A stretch of 64,000 nt of DNA from Zerene cesonia (Eukaryota; Arthropoda; Insecta; Lepidoptera; Pieridae). The first letter of the stretch is position 1. The number at the start of each line of letters is the position of its first letter. Position numbers and translations under genes: made by a program. The stretch is taken from positions 2,542,001 to 2,606,000 of the forward strand of contig NC_052118.1 of assembly GCF_012273895.1 (NCBI RefSeq). Reading direction: 5' to 3'. This document shows positions 24,940 to 37,172 of the stretch, piece after piece. A model generated the notes under the pieces. It was not told where the DNA came from and ran no database searches. It saw only the letters and a list, made by a program, of their open reading frames with translations.

Positions 24940-27329
24940 CGCGCCCGCACGTGCGAACGCGACCACGGTGCGCTCGCTACTGACGCATTTGGCTTGTTGA
25001 TTGGTTGTCTATTGTCTATTGTCTATGCTTGTCTGTATATTGTCTATAAAGATGTGTGGCATGGGGTTAGTGCGGGTTGCGCGAAAGACGGTTCATTGAT
25101 TTATAAAAGTCGGGCATGTGATTTCGTCCGCGTTATATGTGATAAATTTTCTACATTGTTGCGCTATAAGTTCGTCTTCCATCCAGTTGAACCCGCAAAC
25201 ATCATAAGCCGTTCCAAAGATTACGTGACAAACAGAAAGCCTTGCATATGCAGTTAATAGATATACATGATATTGTGTTTATTTTTACATGAATTACTAT
25301 AAATTTCCCCCCATTGCCATAAAAAAATTTAGGGGATGTTGAGATGCCAATTTGGGGTTTATAGTTAGTTTTACAGAATATAAGTTGCATTAATGTCTAG
25401 GACCAAATTAACATATTTAGTTGATGGGCATGTATGATGCATGACATATTATGGATATATGAATAGAGCAGTTAAAAATAGCGGTAATTTCAATCTGTAA
25501 ATTCAAGATTTGTTTTTAAGAATATCCACAACAGAAAACTTGTTGGTTCTTTTGAAATAATTATACAACTGTTTGGAACAGAACTGTTGTTGATGGAACC
25601 TAAACTTAGGAGATGCTGTGTAAAGCCTTTATGTGTAGATTGTACAAATGTACTTACGTTTATTTATGTTTTGTCATACACATGTATACTTGAAAATAAA
25701 AACAATACTTTAAGAAAATGATTGAAATTGTCGTGAGAGTGGAACGTAGGACGTATTACATTAAGCCAAATGCGTGGTGGTGAGGCATCGCGGTGTAAAG
25801 TATTAAATACGATAAAAGAGCGCAACTATTTATTACGGTCGTGTATATTTTGTTGGCAAAAATGTTAATAGATGTCTGAAAGTTTGTAAATGTGTTGTAT
25901 AATGACGAATTGCTGTAGTGGAATTGAAGGATTTTGATTTGCGAGTTATAAGAAACGTGTGTTATATTTTTTTATATTATTCCATCAAAAGTTTCATTGT
26001 TCTTTTCATTTCGACACCGAGTGCGATATTATTTTTAAATTTGTTTTAAGTTTTATGGAATCTATTTTGTTTATTAAAAAGGAACAAATAATTTCGTATC
26101 ATGGAGCTAATCGCATATAATATTTTTATTTATTGAATTTTTTAAATCAAACCCTTGAGTTTATTATTCATGTCAAGCTGTGCATCAGCCATCCGTGATT
26201 TTTATCAATAAAATGTTCCTATTTAGTAACAATAACATTTTAGTCATAATTATTATGTATGTAACTGTATGGTATCCATTAGCTTGATTAAGGTCTCAGA
26301 TCTACATTTACACTAACATACTTTGATGTTAGAAACTTTTGTGTTATATATATTTTCATTTGTATATTAAGAGAAAAGGGAAAAGCCTGAAGCCAGTATT
26401 CCTGGGAAGATTAAAAACTATATATGTTGGGTCCAGGACTGTTGAAGAAATGCTTTGGTTAAATCAGAAAGTATATATTTTTTGTAAACATGATACAATC
26501 AGCTTCTAGTAACGAAGTTCGTTTCAATAGTGCCTTTTCAATAGTACAGACGATAAGAAATTGTCTCTTATGGCATCGTGAGAAACACAAAGACTGACTA
26601 ACGACCTAAATGCGCTTAATCCATATGAATTCGTTACTCATCACAGCGTTAAGGATTCATTTGAAATTTATGTAATTTTGTGTACAGTAATCGTGTGTTG
26701 TAAATAAATAGAGGTGATGTGTCGCGTTCGCATGGAGCCCGGGATTACGGCCATATCGTACTCGCAATGCTAAACATTCTTATGTGAATAACCGTTTATA
26801 TGTTATTTAAATATATTATTAAACAGCCAATTGACTTTTATTTCTTGACATTAATACTTGATTTTTTTGGCATTTGACATCCATTATCAACGATATGAAA
26901 TCGGCAACACAGTTGGTCAGCTATAAATAAATTTTGTATTACTTTGGTCGATTTGCTGGTCGTTACATAAACTATGAAAATATGGGGCGGACCAGCAGAA
27001 AATACAATAACGTGATTTATTATTAATTACAATTATTTTATACTAATTCACCCCAAAGTAAGATTCAATTCGCTATTTTCTATTATTTTTTTCATATAGT
27101 CTTTAAATAATTAATACCTACTTGCTAATGTTTAAACGTTACATTATTATCAAATATTTATCGAATACACAGCTCAACATTGAATGTTTTAATTATAATA
27201 TTATATGCTTCATTTTTGATATGCGTATTTATAACATGAAAAAAGAGTCAACATGCAAGGGTAATTTAGACATTAAAAGAATATAGATAAGATGATATGA
27301 AAATTTGAAAAATAAATATATTTCAAGTT
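24940..27329. other. Tail-to-tail region XPO5/LARS1 (3' UTRs)
   Basis: No coding sequence is visible. It should hold the 3' UTRs of the two convergent genes. AATAAA at 25695-25700 is a candidate poly(A) signal for exportin-5, with other matches near 26206 and 26703. A small inverted repeat (TGCTGGTC and GACCAGCA, near 26952-26997) is too short to interpret. Confidence 0.5.
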
Positions 27330-30300
27330 TCACTTATAAGTGTACACAATCTGTAGTCCTATATCAATATTCTTCCCATTATCGACGAGCTCCAACCGGT
27401 TTTCGTCCACTAACACCCGCAGTACTGCATCGTTATCTATGGGCACGCATTTGGTCTCCGTGTCGCCGGGCACTGGGATCTTGCGCGGGCCCAGTACTGG
27501 GTCTTTATAACGCCACAGCTTTAAGGAGTTGAGGTCTGAAATTAGAAACATAACATGTAAGCATAAAAGATTTTTGTTTGTTTTTGTTCCAATTATAAAT
27601 ATTACAGTCCAACACAACATCAAATTCTACTAATATTATAAATGCGAAATTCTGCAAGAGTGTATGTAACTCCTTCAGTCAAAAAGAGCTGGTCGGATAT
27701 ATGTGAAATTATCAACATAAATTGTCTAGTCTAGATTAGCACATAAGCTACTTTTAAACCGGGTACAACGCGAGTGACGCTGCGAGTTACAGCTAACTTT
27801 TTACCATAAAGAAAAACAGAATAAACAAAATCTCGTGATATATTGTTTTATTACCATAGTTGATCAATTGTATCTTTGCAACCACTGACCCTTGACGGCC
27901 TTGACCTCCTTGGCGAGCTTCGCCTTGAGCCTCTCGACGGTGTCGCCCTGCAGCACGTGCAGGCGCACGGCGAAGAGCGCGGCGCGCGGCGCGGGGCTGA
28001 GCGCGGCGAGGCGCAGCGCGGGCGCGCGCGCGAAGCTCACGTGCGCGGCGCCGGGCGCGCACTCCTCGCGGCTCTTCTCCGGCGCGTCCGCGCTGTCCGT
28101 GTGCTTCACCTCTATCCACTCGAGCTGCCGGTTGTTTCCACGTTAACATGTTCGTGTATCGTGAGTGACATGAAATGTTGAAGTTGAGATGGGAATATTA
28201 TGCGACTTCTACATCGTTGGTATTTTTAACATGGATCTTTATATGATAGTAACGATACGAGTAATAAGATAAGAATTATTATAAACATTTCATTGTAAGC
28301 AAACTATTTATTTAAACAAACAACATCGTAAAGCGCGAACGGCAGCACCTACAATTCTAAAATGAAATGCAAACGACTCACGTCCAAAGTGCTCATGAGA
28401 TAGGGCTTATTGTCCTCGAGCAGCGCGGCCTCGTCGAAGGGCAGCGCGAGCGAGAAGGCGTCGGCGCCGAGGCGCTCGTACGCGTCGCGCACGCTCTGCG
28501 CGAACGGCATGGCGCGCTTGGTGTAGCGCTGCAGCGCGCTCAGCTGCGACAGCTTGCTCGATATCACCTTGTTGTCCGGGAGGCCTGATGGCTGCAATTT
28601 GGAAACTTATTCATATTTAATTTTTAGTTTTATAGCATTGAAATGCTTTATAAATTAGAAATTTTGAAAGAATAGAAAAAATTTCTAACTTATTCATATA
28701 TTCGTTTTGTGTACTATACGTATGGCGTCGTTGTAAATGAGACATGGACTCCTAAATAACTGTTATTACTATCGGAGCCCAAGGCCCATATCCTCTTCCT
28801 TGCTATTCCCAATCCTTTCCCTTATTTCTCTCGTCGATCCTTTCTCAATCCCTTTCTAATTTAAAGTCGGCGATTCATTTGTAGTGGCGTAAGGTCTGCA
28901 ATCGACCTTACGCCTCTATATACATGGGCGGCGCTTACCATCAGGCGACCCACCAGCTGCATTGTCAATGATGACATAAAAAAAAACTATCGGAGAAATT
29001 ACATGTAATGAGTTAAATACATCTTGTTGTAAATAAAACTAAAAGGTGCTGTAAAGTTTTCTCATGTTTTGTTATAATGTATATGACACAAAGAAAATAA
29101 ATAATTATCTCTCAGTTACATCAAACAAACTTACCCCAATTAACTCCTTCATCGTGGTTATAATGACCTGTTGCCACTTGGGATACTCCTTGGCGACCCA
29201 AATGACGGCTTTATTTGGTTTCGGTTCAGGTTTAGGCGCTTCTCCCTTCTTAGGTTTCTTCACAGCGCAGTGGTTCTTGAGGTAGACGCGGAATGAGTGG
29301 GCCGCTTCCATGAGGTAGTTGCTGGCTTTCACCGCCACTTCATCGATTTCACCGGCTACTGGCCAGCGTTCGTGAAGAATACTTGTTTTCTATAATAAAA
29401 AAAACACATTTTGTTTTGAATTTTCACTTACCCTTACAATATATATATCATAAGATATTAATTAGAAATAACTCTAATTGACAACATTTCATTTTTCATA
29501 TGAAAGAACAAAAATTGTTTCTTTATTTTGATATTGATACCACAGAAAGTAATTATTTATTTCATTTATTTTTTTTTCGCATATTTCAAGAGAAAATTAT
29601 TTGTAACGAAAAATTATGTGAAAAAAAGTTCTGACATATCTATCACTGTGTCATTTACAGTAATGTAATTTTTGTGAATTATTCAGGTCAATAGAAACGT
29701 CAATAGGTCAAAGAATTCTATCCTATCGACGTGTTGTTAAAAAATCATAACAACCTACAACATCGTAAATTAGCGCTTACGACATTTAAAGACAAGAAAA
29801 CTAAGAAGAGTAAATAAAAGTAAAAAAACTAAGTCTGCCATGACGGAGCCAGAGAGTAAAAAACACAATCACATAACAAATAAAAACCTAAATATTTTTT
29901 AATTTAGTTCGTCTCGAAATAACAAAAAACAAAGAGCGGTTGCACTCACATTGCCCAGCAGCTGCCACACGTGCTCGGCCACGTGCGGGCACACGGGCGC
30001 CACGAGCGCGGCCTGCGCCGCCACGTAGCGCCGCACGAGTGCCGCGTGCATGCCGCGCTCCCAGCACAGCTCCCTGTCGCGAACAACAAAATATTACAGA
30101 ATTCCAAATATAAAAAATGCATTCGTTTTTAATCTGTGTCATTTCAAATGTCAGTATTAACTTTTTTTATTTTAACAAGCCTCCTAACTATTTGGTTTTG
30201 TGGAATCATCTTTCTTTTTAGACTGGGGCTTGTCCAGGCTCTACTTTAGTATATTATTACTTCTGTAAATCTGTTAGTATGTATTGTATGTTAAAGTATA

Positions 30301-33300
30301 TTAAACATTATTGGATAGTGGTGATGAGTTCATAGCATTTTTGCAGAAATTCTTATTTTAATGAAGTTACAAATATATTACCTATACTTATCACGTGCAG
30401 CCTGCAGTTCAAAGAAGCCTGTCTTGAGTGCTTCCTTGAAAAGTACCTTGCTGTAATTCTCGTCCGTCTGCTTGATCTTCATGTTCATTTCGCTTATAAA
30501 TACTTTGTCATGGAAATTGTATTCACCTGAAACAATATACGACTCAGTATATATCTGCTGCCTTTATAACCTGTTTTTCGTGACAACGCTTTTTCTCTAA
30601 TAAGAACTAATAGTAACTATATCTTTTTATTTACAACTATTTTTATGTAGGGAAAACGCGTTGTATCGTAAAACTGGTTTTGACTGTTACATTTTTAATA
30701 TATCAAATAGGTGCAAACATTATATGCAAATTTTCATTGAAATGTAAAATTTCTCACCTGTTCTCAAAGTAGACTCTGTAGCCATCATTTCTTTTACCCA
30801 TTCAATAAAGGTATACAGCCTTAGGATGGCCGCATCGGCCGTACTTTCAACGAAATTGGCATCCTCGATAGAATCTCCAGCATCAGCTAGCGTCAGACGC
30901 ATCCCATCGGCGCTGAATTTGACTAAAGATTCCGATAATGTTAGGAAATTTCCATCGGATTTGGACATTTTTGCGGAGTTAAGTAGAAGATGTCCATTAG
31001 CTCGGATTCCCTTTGGCCACTTATCCTCTTCGTTCGGCCATATAGCGCAATGGACGAAAATATAGTATGATAAGTGGTTTTGAATCAAGTCCTTCCCAGA
31101 TGTTCTCATGTCGACTGGGTACCTAGAAAATAATACAATGTTACGATATAAGTGACTTAAATTTCAAAATTGATAAATTTCTTTGTTCTAGCATTTTACC
31201 AATAATTAAACGATTTCTTCATAAGGTCTAAAGATGCTTTAGGAATCTTGGTATCTTTTGGGAATGGTGCATCTTTGAAAAATATGTAGTCCCAAACTTC
31301 AAGAGTCATTTGTTCAGGTTTTATTTTAAGAGCATTCTCTGCATTGCCCCTAAAGGTATTTCCTTGTAGAAAATGTGCAACAGTGTAGTATGCATTGTAT
31401 ATTGTCGAATCAGACAGAGATTCTATCACCCACTGAGTGTCCCAAGGCAGTTTTGTACCTGGAAAATATACAGACAATCTTTACTAGTAATATTATAAAT
31501 TTTTAAGGGTGTTTGGCTGACGTTTTTACCTGTAGTCGAAGAAATTTGATGACTTTGGTAAAAAGAAGGGGGTTCGAATCCCGCCTCGTAACCAAATTTT
31601 TTCTATTTTATAAAAAAATCTCCTTTATGAAGAATTTCAATGGAACAAATATAAAATTAAATAGAATAATCCCACAAAAAATTTGGAAAAAATATTATAT
31701 TGAATTCATTGTTGGTATGCTCCTAAGCACAGTTCAATTTACGGTTGTTTTGTTCTCTTCACCCAATGTTTTTTTAAAGAGTTTCAAATATTATTTAAAC
31801 AAGTGCAACTCACCTAGGCCATACGTTCTAGAGCATGCATATTCATGAAGCCACTTGATAGTTCCAGATAAGTTCCTTCTGACTTCCTCATGGAAGGTGT
31901 TCATTGCAGCTAATGCCTTTTCGGCCTGCGCCTTCCATCCTTCATCACCATAATCAAGATACCACTGATTACAAAGAGCCACAACGCACTCATCACCGGA
32001 CCTTGATATAATATTTTTCTCGGGTTCGTAATATATAACAGCCCCATTTTCTTTCACTAATTGATTCTGTATAGCCTTCTTTACTTCCTGAATTTTCTTG
32101 CCTTTATAATCGCCCACGATCAGAACACCATCATAAAATCCTTTTAGATATACCATATCCTTAGCTTGAGTTAGCTTCTCTCTGTCATTCTGACTCTGAA
32201 TCTTCAGTTTCTCGTATAGGTGTACCGCTGATAAGTTTCCAAATTCGGGAACCTCTAAAACAGGGATAGGCTTTATGGACAGAACAATTTCATCTTTGAT
32301 TCCATATTTTTCTCTGAATGCAGCCTTTTTCTGTAAGTCAACTAATGCCGCATAATCATCAGGCGAGTCCGAAGGTACACTCGAAACAATTCCTGTACCC
32401 TTATCTTCTTTTATAGTCAACATAGGTAAAGAATATATCTTTGGGTAACTAGTAAAAGGTGCTTTCAATGCTACTCCTAAAAGATCTTGTCCTATAATTT
32501 CCTTAAGAATTTCAAATTCACCATCATTCTTTGTGAACCCTTGGTAGGACATATTTCTGGCTGCTCGTTTTGTGCATATGAAAATACCGTTATTGACAGT
32601 TTCAAAAGCTATGTACTTAATGTCAGGGTGAATCCAGCAGTTAGTTTGACCATACATTGTTTCAGGTCTCAGAGTTGCAGTTACGAAACTTACTGACTTG
32701 TTAGCAAAGCACCTGTTAAATTAAAAACATGCTTAAATTAAAGTGAAAACATGACCTAATATTAATATACTAGCTGTGCCGCACGGTTTCACCTGTGGTC
32801 AAGAGCAAGTATATCTGTGGATCATTACAAGTTATCACTGGCAACTATCAACAAAACCCATTGTGTGGTTTTAGCATAAAAGATAAACTATTACTGAATC
32901 ATAAATAGCAAAATCTGTTCTTACTACATATAGAGTGTGGACTAATAAAATTCTGCAAAATTTTACCTTTATATGTCTTAAGGTTCAAGATTTTTTTTTT
33001 TATGTCATAGCGGGCAGCTGAGCTGGTGGTTCGCCTGATGGTAAGCGATTACCACCGCCCATAAACTTTCGCAAAGGTAGTACTTCCGTGAATGCGCTGC
33101 CCGCTTTTATGGGGTAAGGGAAAGGAAAGGATTAACGACTGGAAAGAAGGAATGGACTAGGANNNNNNNNNNNNNNNNNNNNNNNNNNNNNNNNNNNNNN
33201 NNNNNNNNNNNNNNNNNNNNNNNNNNNNNNNNNNNNNNNNNNNNNNNNNNNNNNNNNNNNNNNNNNNNNNNNNNNNNNNNNNNNNNNNNNNNNNNNNNNN

Positions 33301-35718
33301 NNNNNNNNNNNNNNNNNNNNNNNNNNNNNNNNNNNNNNNNNNNNNNNNNNNNNNNNNNNNNNNNNNNNNNNNNNNNNNNNNNNNNNNNNNNNNNNNNNNN
33401 NNNNNNNNNNNNNNNNNNNNNNNNNNNNNNNNNNNNNNNNNNNNNNNNNNNNNNNNNNNNNNNNNNNNNNNNNNNNNNNNNNNNNNNNNNNNNNNNNNNN
33501 NNNNNNNNNNNNNNNNNNNNNNNNNNNNNNNNNNNNNNNNNNNNNNNNNNNNNNNNNNNNNNNNNNNNNNNNNNNNNNNNNNNNNNNNNNNNNNNNNNNN
33601 NNNNNNNNNNNNNNNNNNNNNNNNNNNNNNNNNNNNNNNNNNNNNNNNNNNNNNNNNNNNNNNNNNNNNNNNNNNNNNNNNNNNNNNNNNNNNNNNNNNN
33701 NNNNNNNNNNNNNNNNNNNNNNNNNNNNNNNNNNNNNNNNNNNNNNNNNNNNNNNNNNNNNNNNNNNNNNNNNNNNNNNNNNNNNNNNNNNNNNNNNNNN
33801 NNNNNNNNNNNNNNNNNNNNNNNNNNNNNNNNNNNNNNNNNNNNNNNNNNNNNNNNNNNNNNNNNNNNNNNNNNNNNNNNNNNNNNNNNNNNNNNNNNNN
33901 NNNNNNNNNNNNNNNNNNNNNNNNNNNNNNNNNNNNNNNNNNNNNNNNNNNNNNNNNNNNNNNNNNNNNNNNNNNNNNNNNNNNNNNNNNNNNNNNNNNN
34001 NNNNNNNNNNNNNNNNNNNNNNNNNNNNNNNNNNNNNNNNNNNNNNNNNNNNNNNNNNNNNNNNNNNNNNNNNNNNNNNNNNNNNNNNNNNNNNNNNNNN
34101 NNNNNNNNNNNNNNNNNNNNNNNNNNNNNNNNNNNNNNNNNNNNNNNNNNNNNNNNNNNNNNATAAAATTTCACAATGATTGAGTGTACTTTAAAAGTAT
34201 ACTTACTTCAGAACATCGGGTAAGGGTTCTAGTACTTTCATCATGATGAGAGTGTACTCCAGAGGTCCAGCCCCTTCACCAGTGCTCCTGTCATGGTCCA
34301 TACAAGGCTGTTTGTCCAATGGTGAGTAAATTGTGTACCGTTTACCAAACATGATTTTGTTACGATTTTTTAGATGATTAAATTGCCATCTTACAAAAGA
34401 ATCATAAAATGGATTAACATCAGTTGTTATAAACTTCCGCCGCCAATCAACCTGTATAGGAGTATATAACTTAGAAAATGGTCTTAAATTATATGAGTAA
34501 GCTAGTCTTATATTTTAGTCACAATTGTCATAAAGATTCCATTTAATTGATATAGTGTTTTTACCAATGACTGTAAAAAGAAGTATGAACTTTAAAGAGG
34601 TTGGGACCGGTCTTTTCTATAATGCTAATAAGAACTCAATATCGCTTTTGAAGTATTCTTATTGTTCTAAAATAAACTATAAATAGAATCAGTACAATCA
34701 AGAATGAGTTTGTCACAAAAAAGGTCCATACATATTTGCTATGATAATGAACAGATTTATTAAAGGGTCTGTAACTTCAACAAATATTTGACCTAAATTA
34801 AGTTTAATTTATCTAAAAATTTTAACCAATAAAAACATACATGAAGTCCCATTCTCTTCAAATCTGCGACAGCTCTTGGAGGGAAATATTCAAGCCAATA
34901 TTCTTCATTAGCAAACTCTTTGATTTCTTCCTCTGGGATGCCAAGGCTCTGCATAATCTGCCATTGGTATTTTGCCGAACCCGTCTTAGCCACTGCCTTA
35001 CTCTTCTTCCCTTTACTTTTATCCTTGGGCACTACATCTTCTTCTACTTTAACAATTTCTTCATCTTCCGGGAACTCTGGTGGGCACCCATATAGAGCCA
35101 TTTCTCTTTTCAACTTATCAGCACATGCTTTTATAGGCATACCAGTACAATGGAATCCAAATGGAAATAATACAGCTTTACCTTTCAAGCGATAATACCG
35201 TGCTGCAAACTAAAAAAAATGTGCTTAAAAAATTTTAAAGAACTAAACACAGAGAACAGAGTGTGATTCAAACATTTATTGCTTACCTCACATTTAGACA
35301 AGGAAAAGGTATGACCAAGATGTAGTCGCCCATTCATGTATGGATATGGGAAGGTACAAAGAAATTTTTCTTGGTTTTCATCTTTAGGAACTTCAACTTC
35401 AAATATTTTCTCATTTTCCCAGCGTTCTTGAACTTTTCTCTCAATATCTTGTAGATATTCTACTTTAAAAGTACCTTTTCGGTCCAGGTTTGCCTGAAAT
35501 TATAGAGTTGAAAATTTATATAGATACAAAAATAAATTTTGAACATTTGTGTATATAACATTTTGAAGCGCAAGTAAATTTAAATTTGTTTCTAACATAA
35601 CATTTATTCAATTATCGTAATACAAATTGTTAATTAATACCGCATAACCTAGGACACAAGTACAACATGTACACAGTTAGAAACATTATGAATTTAAGGA
35701 ACAGTTCCCACTTACCAT
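27330..35718 (-). CDS. LARS1: Cytosolic leucyl-tRNA synthetase
   Basis: This class I synthetase charges tRNA-Leu and, in other eukaryotes, also senses leucine for TORC1. Exons in transcript order: 35716-35718 (ATG only), 35287-35493, 34841-35209, 34207-34451, 31814-32712, 31200-31458, 30758-31122, 30382-30526, 29950-30073, 29135-29389, 28382-28591, 27890-28124, 27330-27535. The phases fit and give 1173 residues; human LARS1 is about 1176. The ATP-binding HIGH motif is HLGH (59-62), and KMSKS is intact (712-716). The CP1 editing domain has the TATLRPET threonine-rich motif (286-293) and the conserved SDSPDD. The anticodon-binding and C-terminal domains follow (GLPDNKVISSKL, LGPRKIPVPG). The 1000-N gap lies wholly within intron 4, since PLPDVLK joins CFANKSVSFVTATLRPET in phase. 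Exons 9, 11 and 12 are very GC-rich, unlike the rest. Confidence 0.98.
27625..27790 (-). repeat. Transposon tail in LARS1 intron 12
   Basis: 'ctactaatattataaatgcg aaattctgcaagagtgtatg ... gagctggtcggatat ... aaaccgggtacaacgcgagt gacgctgcgagttacagcta' shows the typical inverted tail of a lepidopteran element, opening with the 'actaatattataaa' boundary. Confidence 0.65.
28770..28985 (-). repeat. Dispersed SINE-like repeat in LARS1 intron 10
   Basis: A nearly complete copy of the family: 'cccaatcctttcccttattt ... cgcctctatatacatgggcg gcgcttaccatcaggcgacc caccagctgc ... gatgacataaaaaaa'. It is the reverse complement of the copy at 33000-33162. Confidence 0.8.
31551..31597 (+). repeat. tRNA-derived remnant in LARS1 intron 5
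   Basis: A perfect B box (GGTTCGAATCC, 31571-31581) and a tRNA-like end CCGCCTCGTAACCA are present, but no matching 5' acceptor strand or cloverleaf can be built upstream. It is probably a SINE head or dead tRNA piece. Confidence 0.4.
32771..32830 (+). repeat. Short transposon tail in LARS1 intron 4
   Basis: 'ctagctgtgccgcacggttt cacctgtggtcaagagc' is a short fragment of the CTAGCTG...GTGGT family of tails. Confidence 0.5.
33000..33162 (+). repeat. Dispersed SINE-like repeat, abuts gap
   Basis: 'tttatgtcatagcgggcagc tgagctggtggttcgcctga tggtaagcgattaccaccgc cc' is the typical head of a common lepidopteran repeat, followed by the purine-rich 'aaaggaaaggattaacgact'. It runs into the N gap. 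Confidence 0.8.
33163..34162. other. Assembly gap (1000 N) in LARS1 intron 4
   Basis: A conventional 1000-base gap. The LARS1 exons on either side join in phase with no missing residues, and the left edge is repeat, so the missing DNA is probably repetitive intron. Confidence 0.93.
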
Positions 35719-35841
35719 ATTAGGTTTTTAAAGTTTAAACAGACATGAAATTATGTTTTAATTAATCATAAACTCTAAAAAGCCATGTGACTTTATACAC
35801 TACACACAGCTGTTTGATATTAAAAAAAAAAACCCTTCAGC

Positions 35842-35871
35842 TGACGTTCAACGTGAAACGTCAGTACGTCA
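35842..35871. promoter_or_regulatory. Cluster of three TGACGT/ACGTCA hexamers
   Basis: TGACGT at 35842-35847 and ACGTCA at 35858-35863 and 35866-35871 lie 124-153 bases upstream of the LARS1 start codon. These are CREB/ATF-type half sites. Promoter use is inferred from position and clustering only. Confidence 0.35.
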
Positions 35872-36700
35872 GTCAGCATATCTGTCATTTCATATTTGTC
35901 ATAACGTAGTATATATATATATTTTTTTTTTCTTCCTTTATGGCAATAAGTTTCAACTATTTGCCAGTGTCAAGTTTATTAGTATATTTTTTACTCTGGT
36001 CACTGGTCACATAGCACAGATAACATTAATACTATACATACATATAGTGTCATCAGTCATAGAGAACAATTATAAGATTACTCTATCATTAACGGACGAT
36101 GTCGAAAAATAAAGAAAGACAGTTTTTTTTTTTGTTTTGACACTCGATAACTCCGTAGGTTTTCAACCGATCTGAATCATTCTGTGTTTGATAGGAAATT
36201 GTTGTCATTTGGCCCCATTTTAAAACTTGGAGTGCTCTCTCCTGCCTAGTCGAATTGTTGGTATGTGATAACTTCTTATAGGAGGGTAAGCTACTTCGTA
36301 ATGTTACGTGCTTCTTCACACACTGCCATAACTCACTAGACGATGAATACTAAATAACTAATGAATGGAACGGTATTTTCTTATTATGGAATTATCTAGA
36401 ACTTAAGAGCATTTGAATTTAATAAATCTGGAAACATAATTGCCATGAACTTTGTATGTATTTATTATTCCTGAATAATACAGGGTTATATATTAAAGTC
36501 AAGTGTAAGAAATTAAATTAGTTAAATTATATGTAACTAAATGCGATTTCACCTTGATGCATTCCTAATTGACTTCAAAATAATTCAGTCAGCAAAAAGC
36601 CATCTTAAAGCACTAATACCTCTCAATTAAATTTACTTTGTAATGTCATACAAAAATTTAGTAATTACCTCCTACCACTACCGTCTCACACACATACCTA

Positions 36701-36822
36701 AAAAACGGTATTGTAAGTTTCGAACGATGTGTAGGTGGATAACAAGAATTTTCATGATCGAGTGTATACTTTCTATATGCCCCTACAAACGTACATCGTT
36801 CGAAACTTACAATACCGTTTTT
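36701..36822. repeat. Perfect 30-bp inverted repeat with 62-nt spacer
   Basis: The arm at 36701-36730 (aaaaacggtattgtaagttt plus ten more bases) is the exact reverse complement of 36793-36822. Inside the arms a further GTAGG/CCTAC can pair after a bulge. No target-site duplication is evident at the edges. A MITE, a hairpin RNA gene or an assembly fold-back are all possible. Confidence 0.9.
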
Positions 36823-37172
36823 AAAATCATTGGAGTATTTGTATTAGTAAAGATAATGAGTAAACCAAAGAATTTAGTTTTTTCGATATGAACATAATAG
36901 ATAAACAATTTAATTAAATATGTCCGGTTCGAGGTCCGGTTAAAGATACATAGACATTTTTTGTCTATCTTGTTTTGTCTACGGATTAAGATGAAAAGAA
37001 AAGAAAACTTGTCAAAAATTGGCGCCAGCGGTTGCAAATTTTGATGTCAGTGTCATAATACCGGAAACTTCGTTCAACACCTCCTTTGGAAGAAGCGTTT
37101 GCCGGGTTCGCCGGTATCTGTAATTTTTATTGTTTGGGTGATTAGTGTTTATTTTACAGAATATAAGTACAA

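Larger units (their letters stand above)
35719..37172. promoter_or_regulatory. Divergent intergenic region LARS1/Rrp1
   Basis: About 1.45 kb lie between the start codons of these head-to-head genes. It holds a cluster of CRE-like hexamers near LARS1 and a long perfect inverted repeat nearer Rrp1, both listed separately. No coding exon is supported. Confidence 0.5.

Noticed and set aside
31551..31597. Possible functional tRNA gene in LARS1 intron 5
   Set aside because: The B box and CCA-like end are present, but no upstream sequence pairs with the acceptor end and no D or anticodon arm can be drawn.
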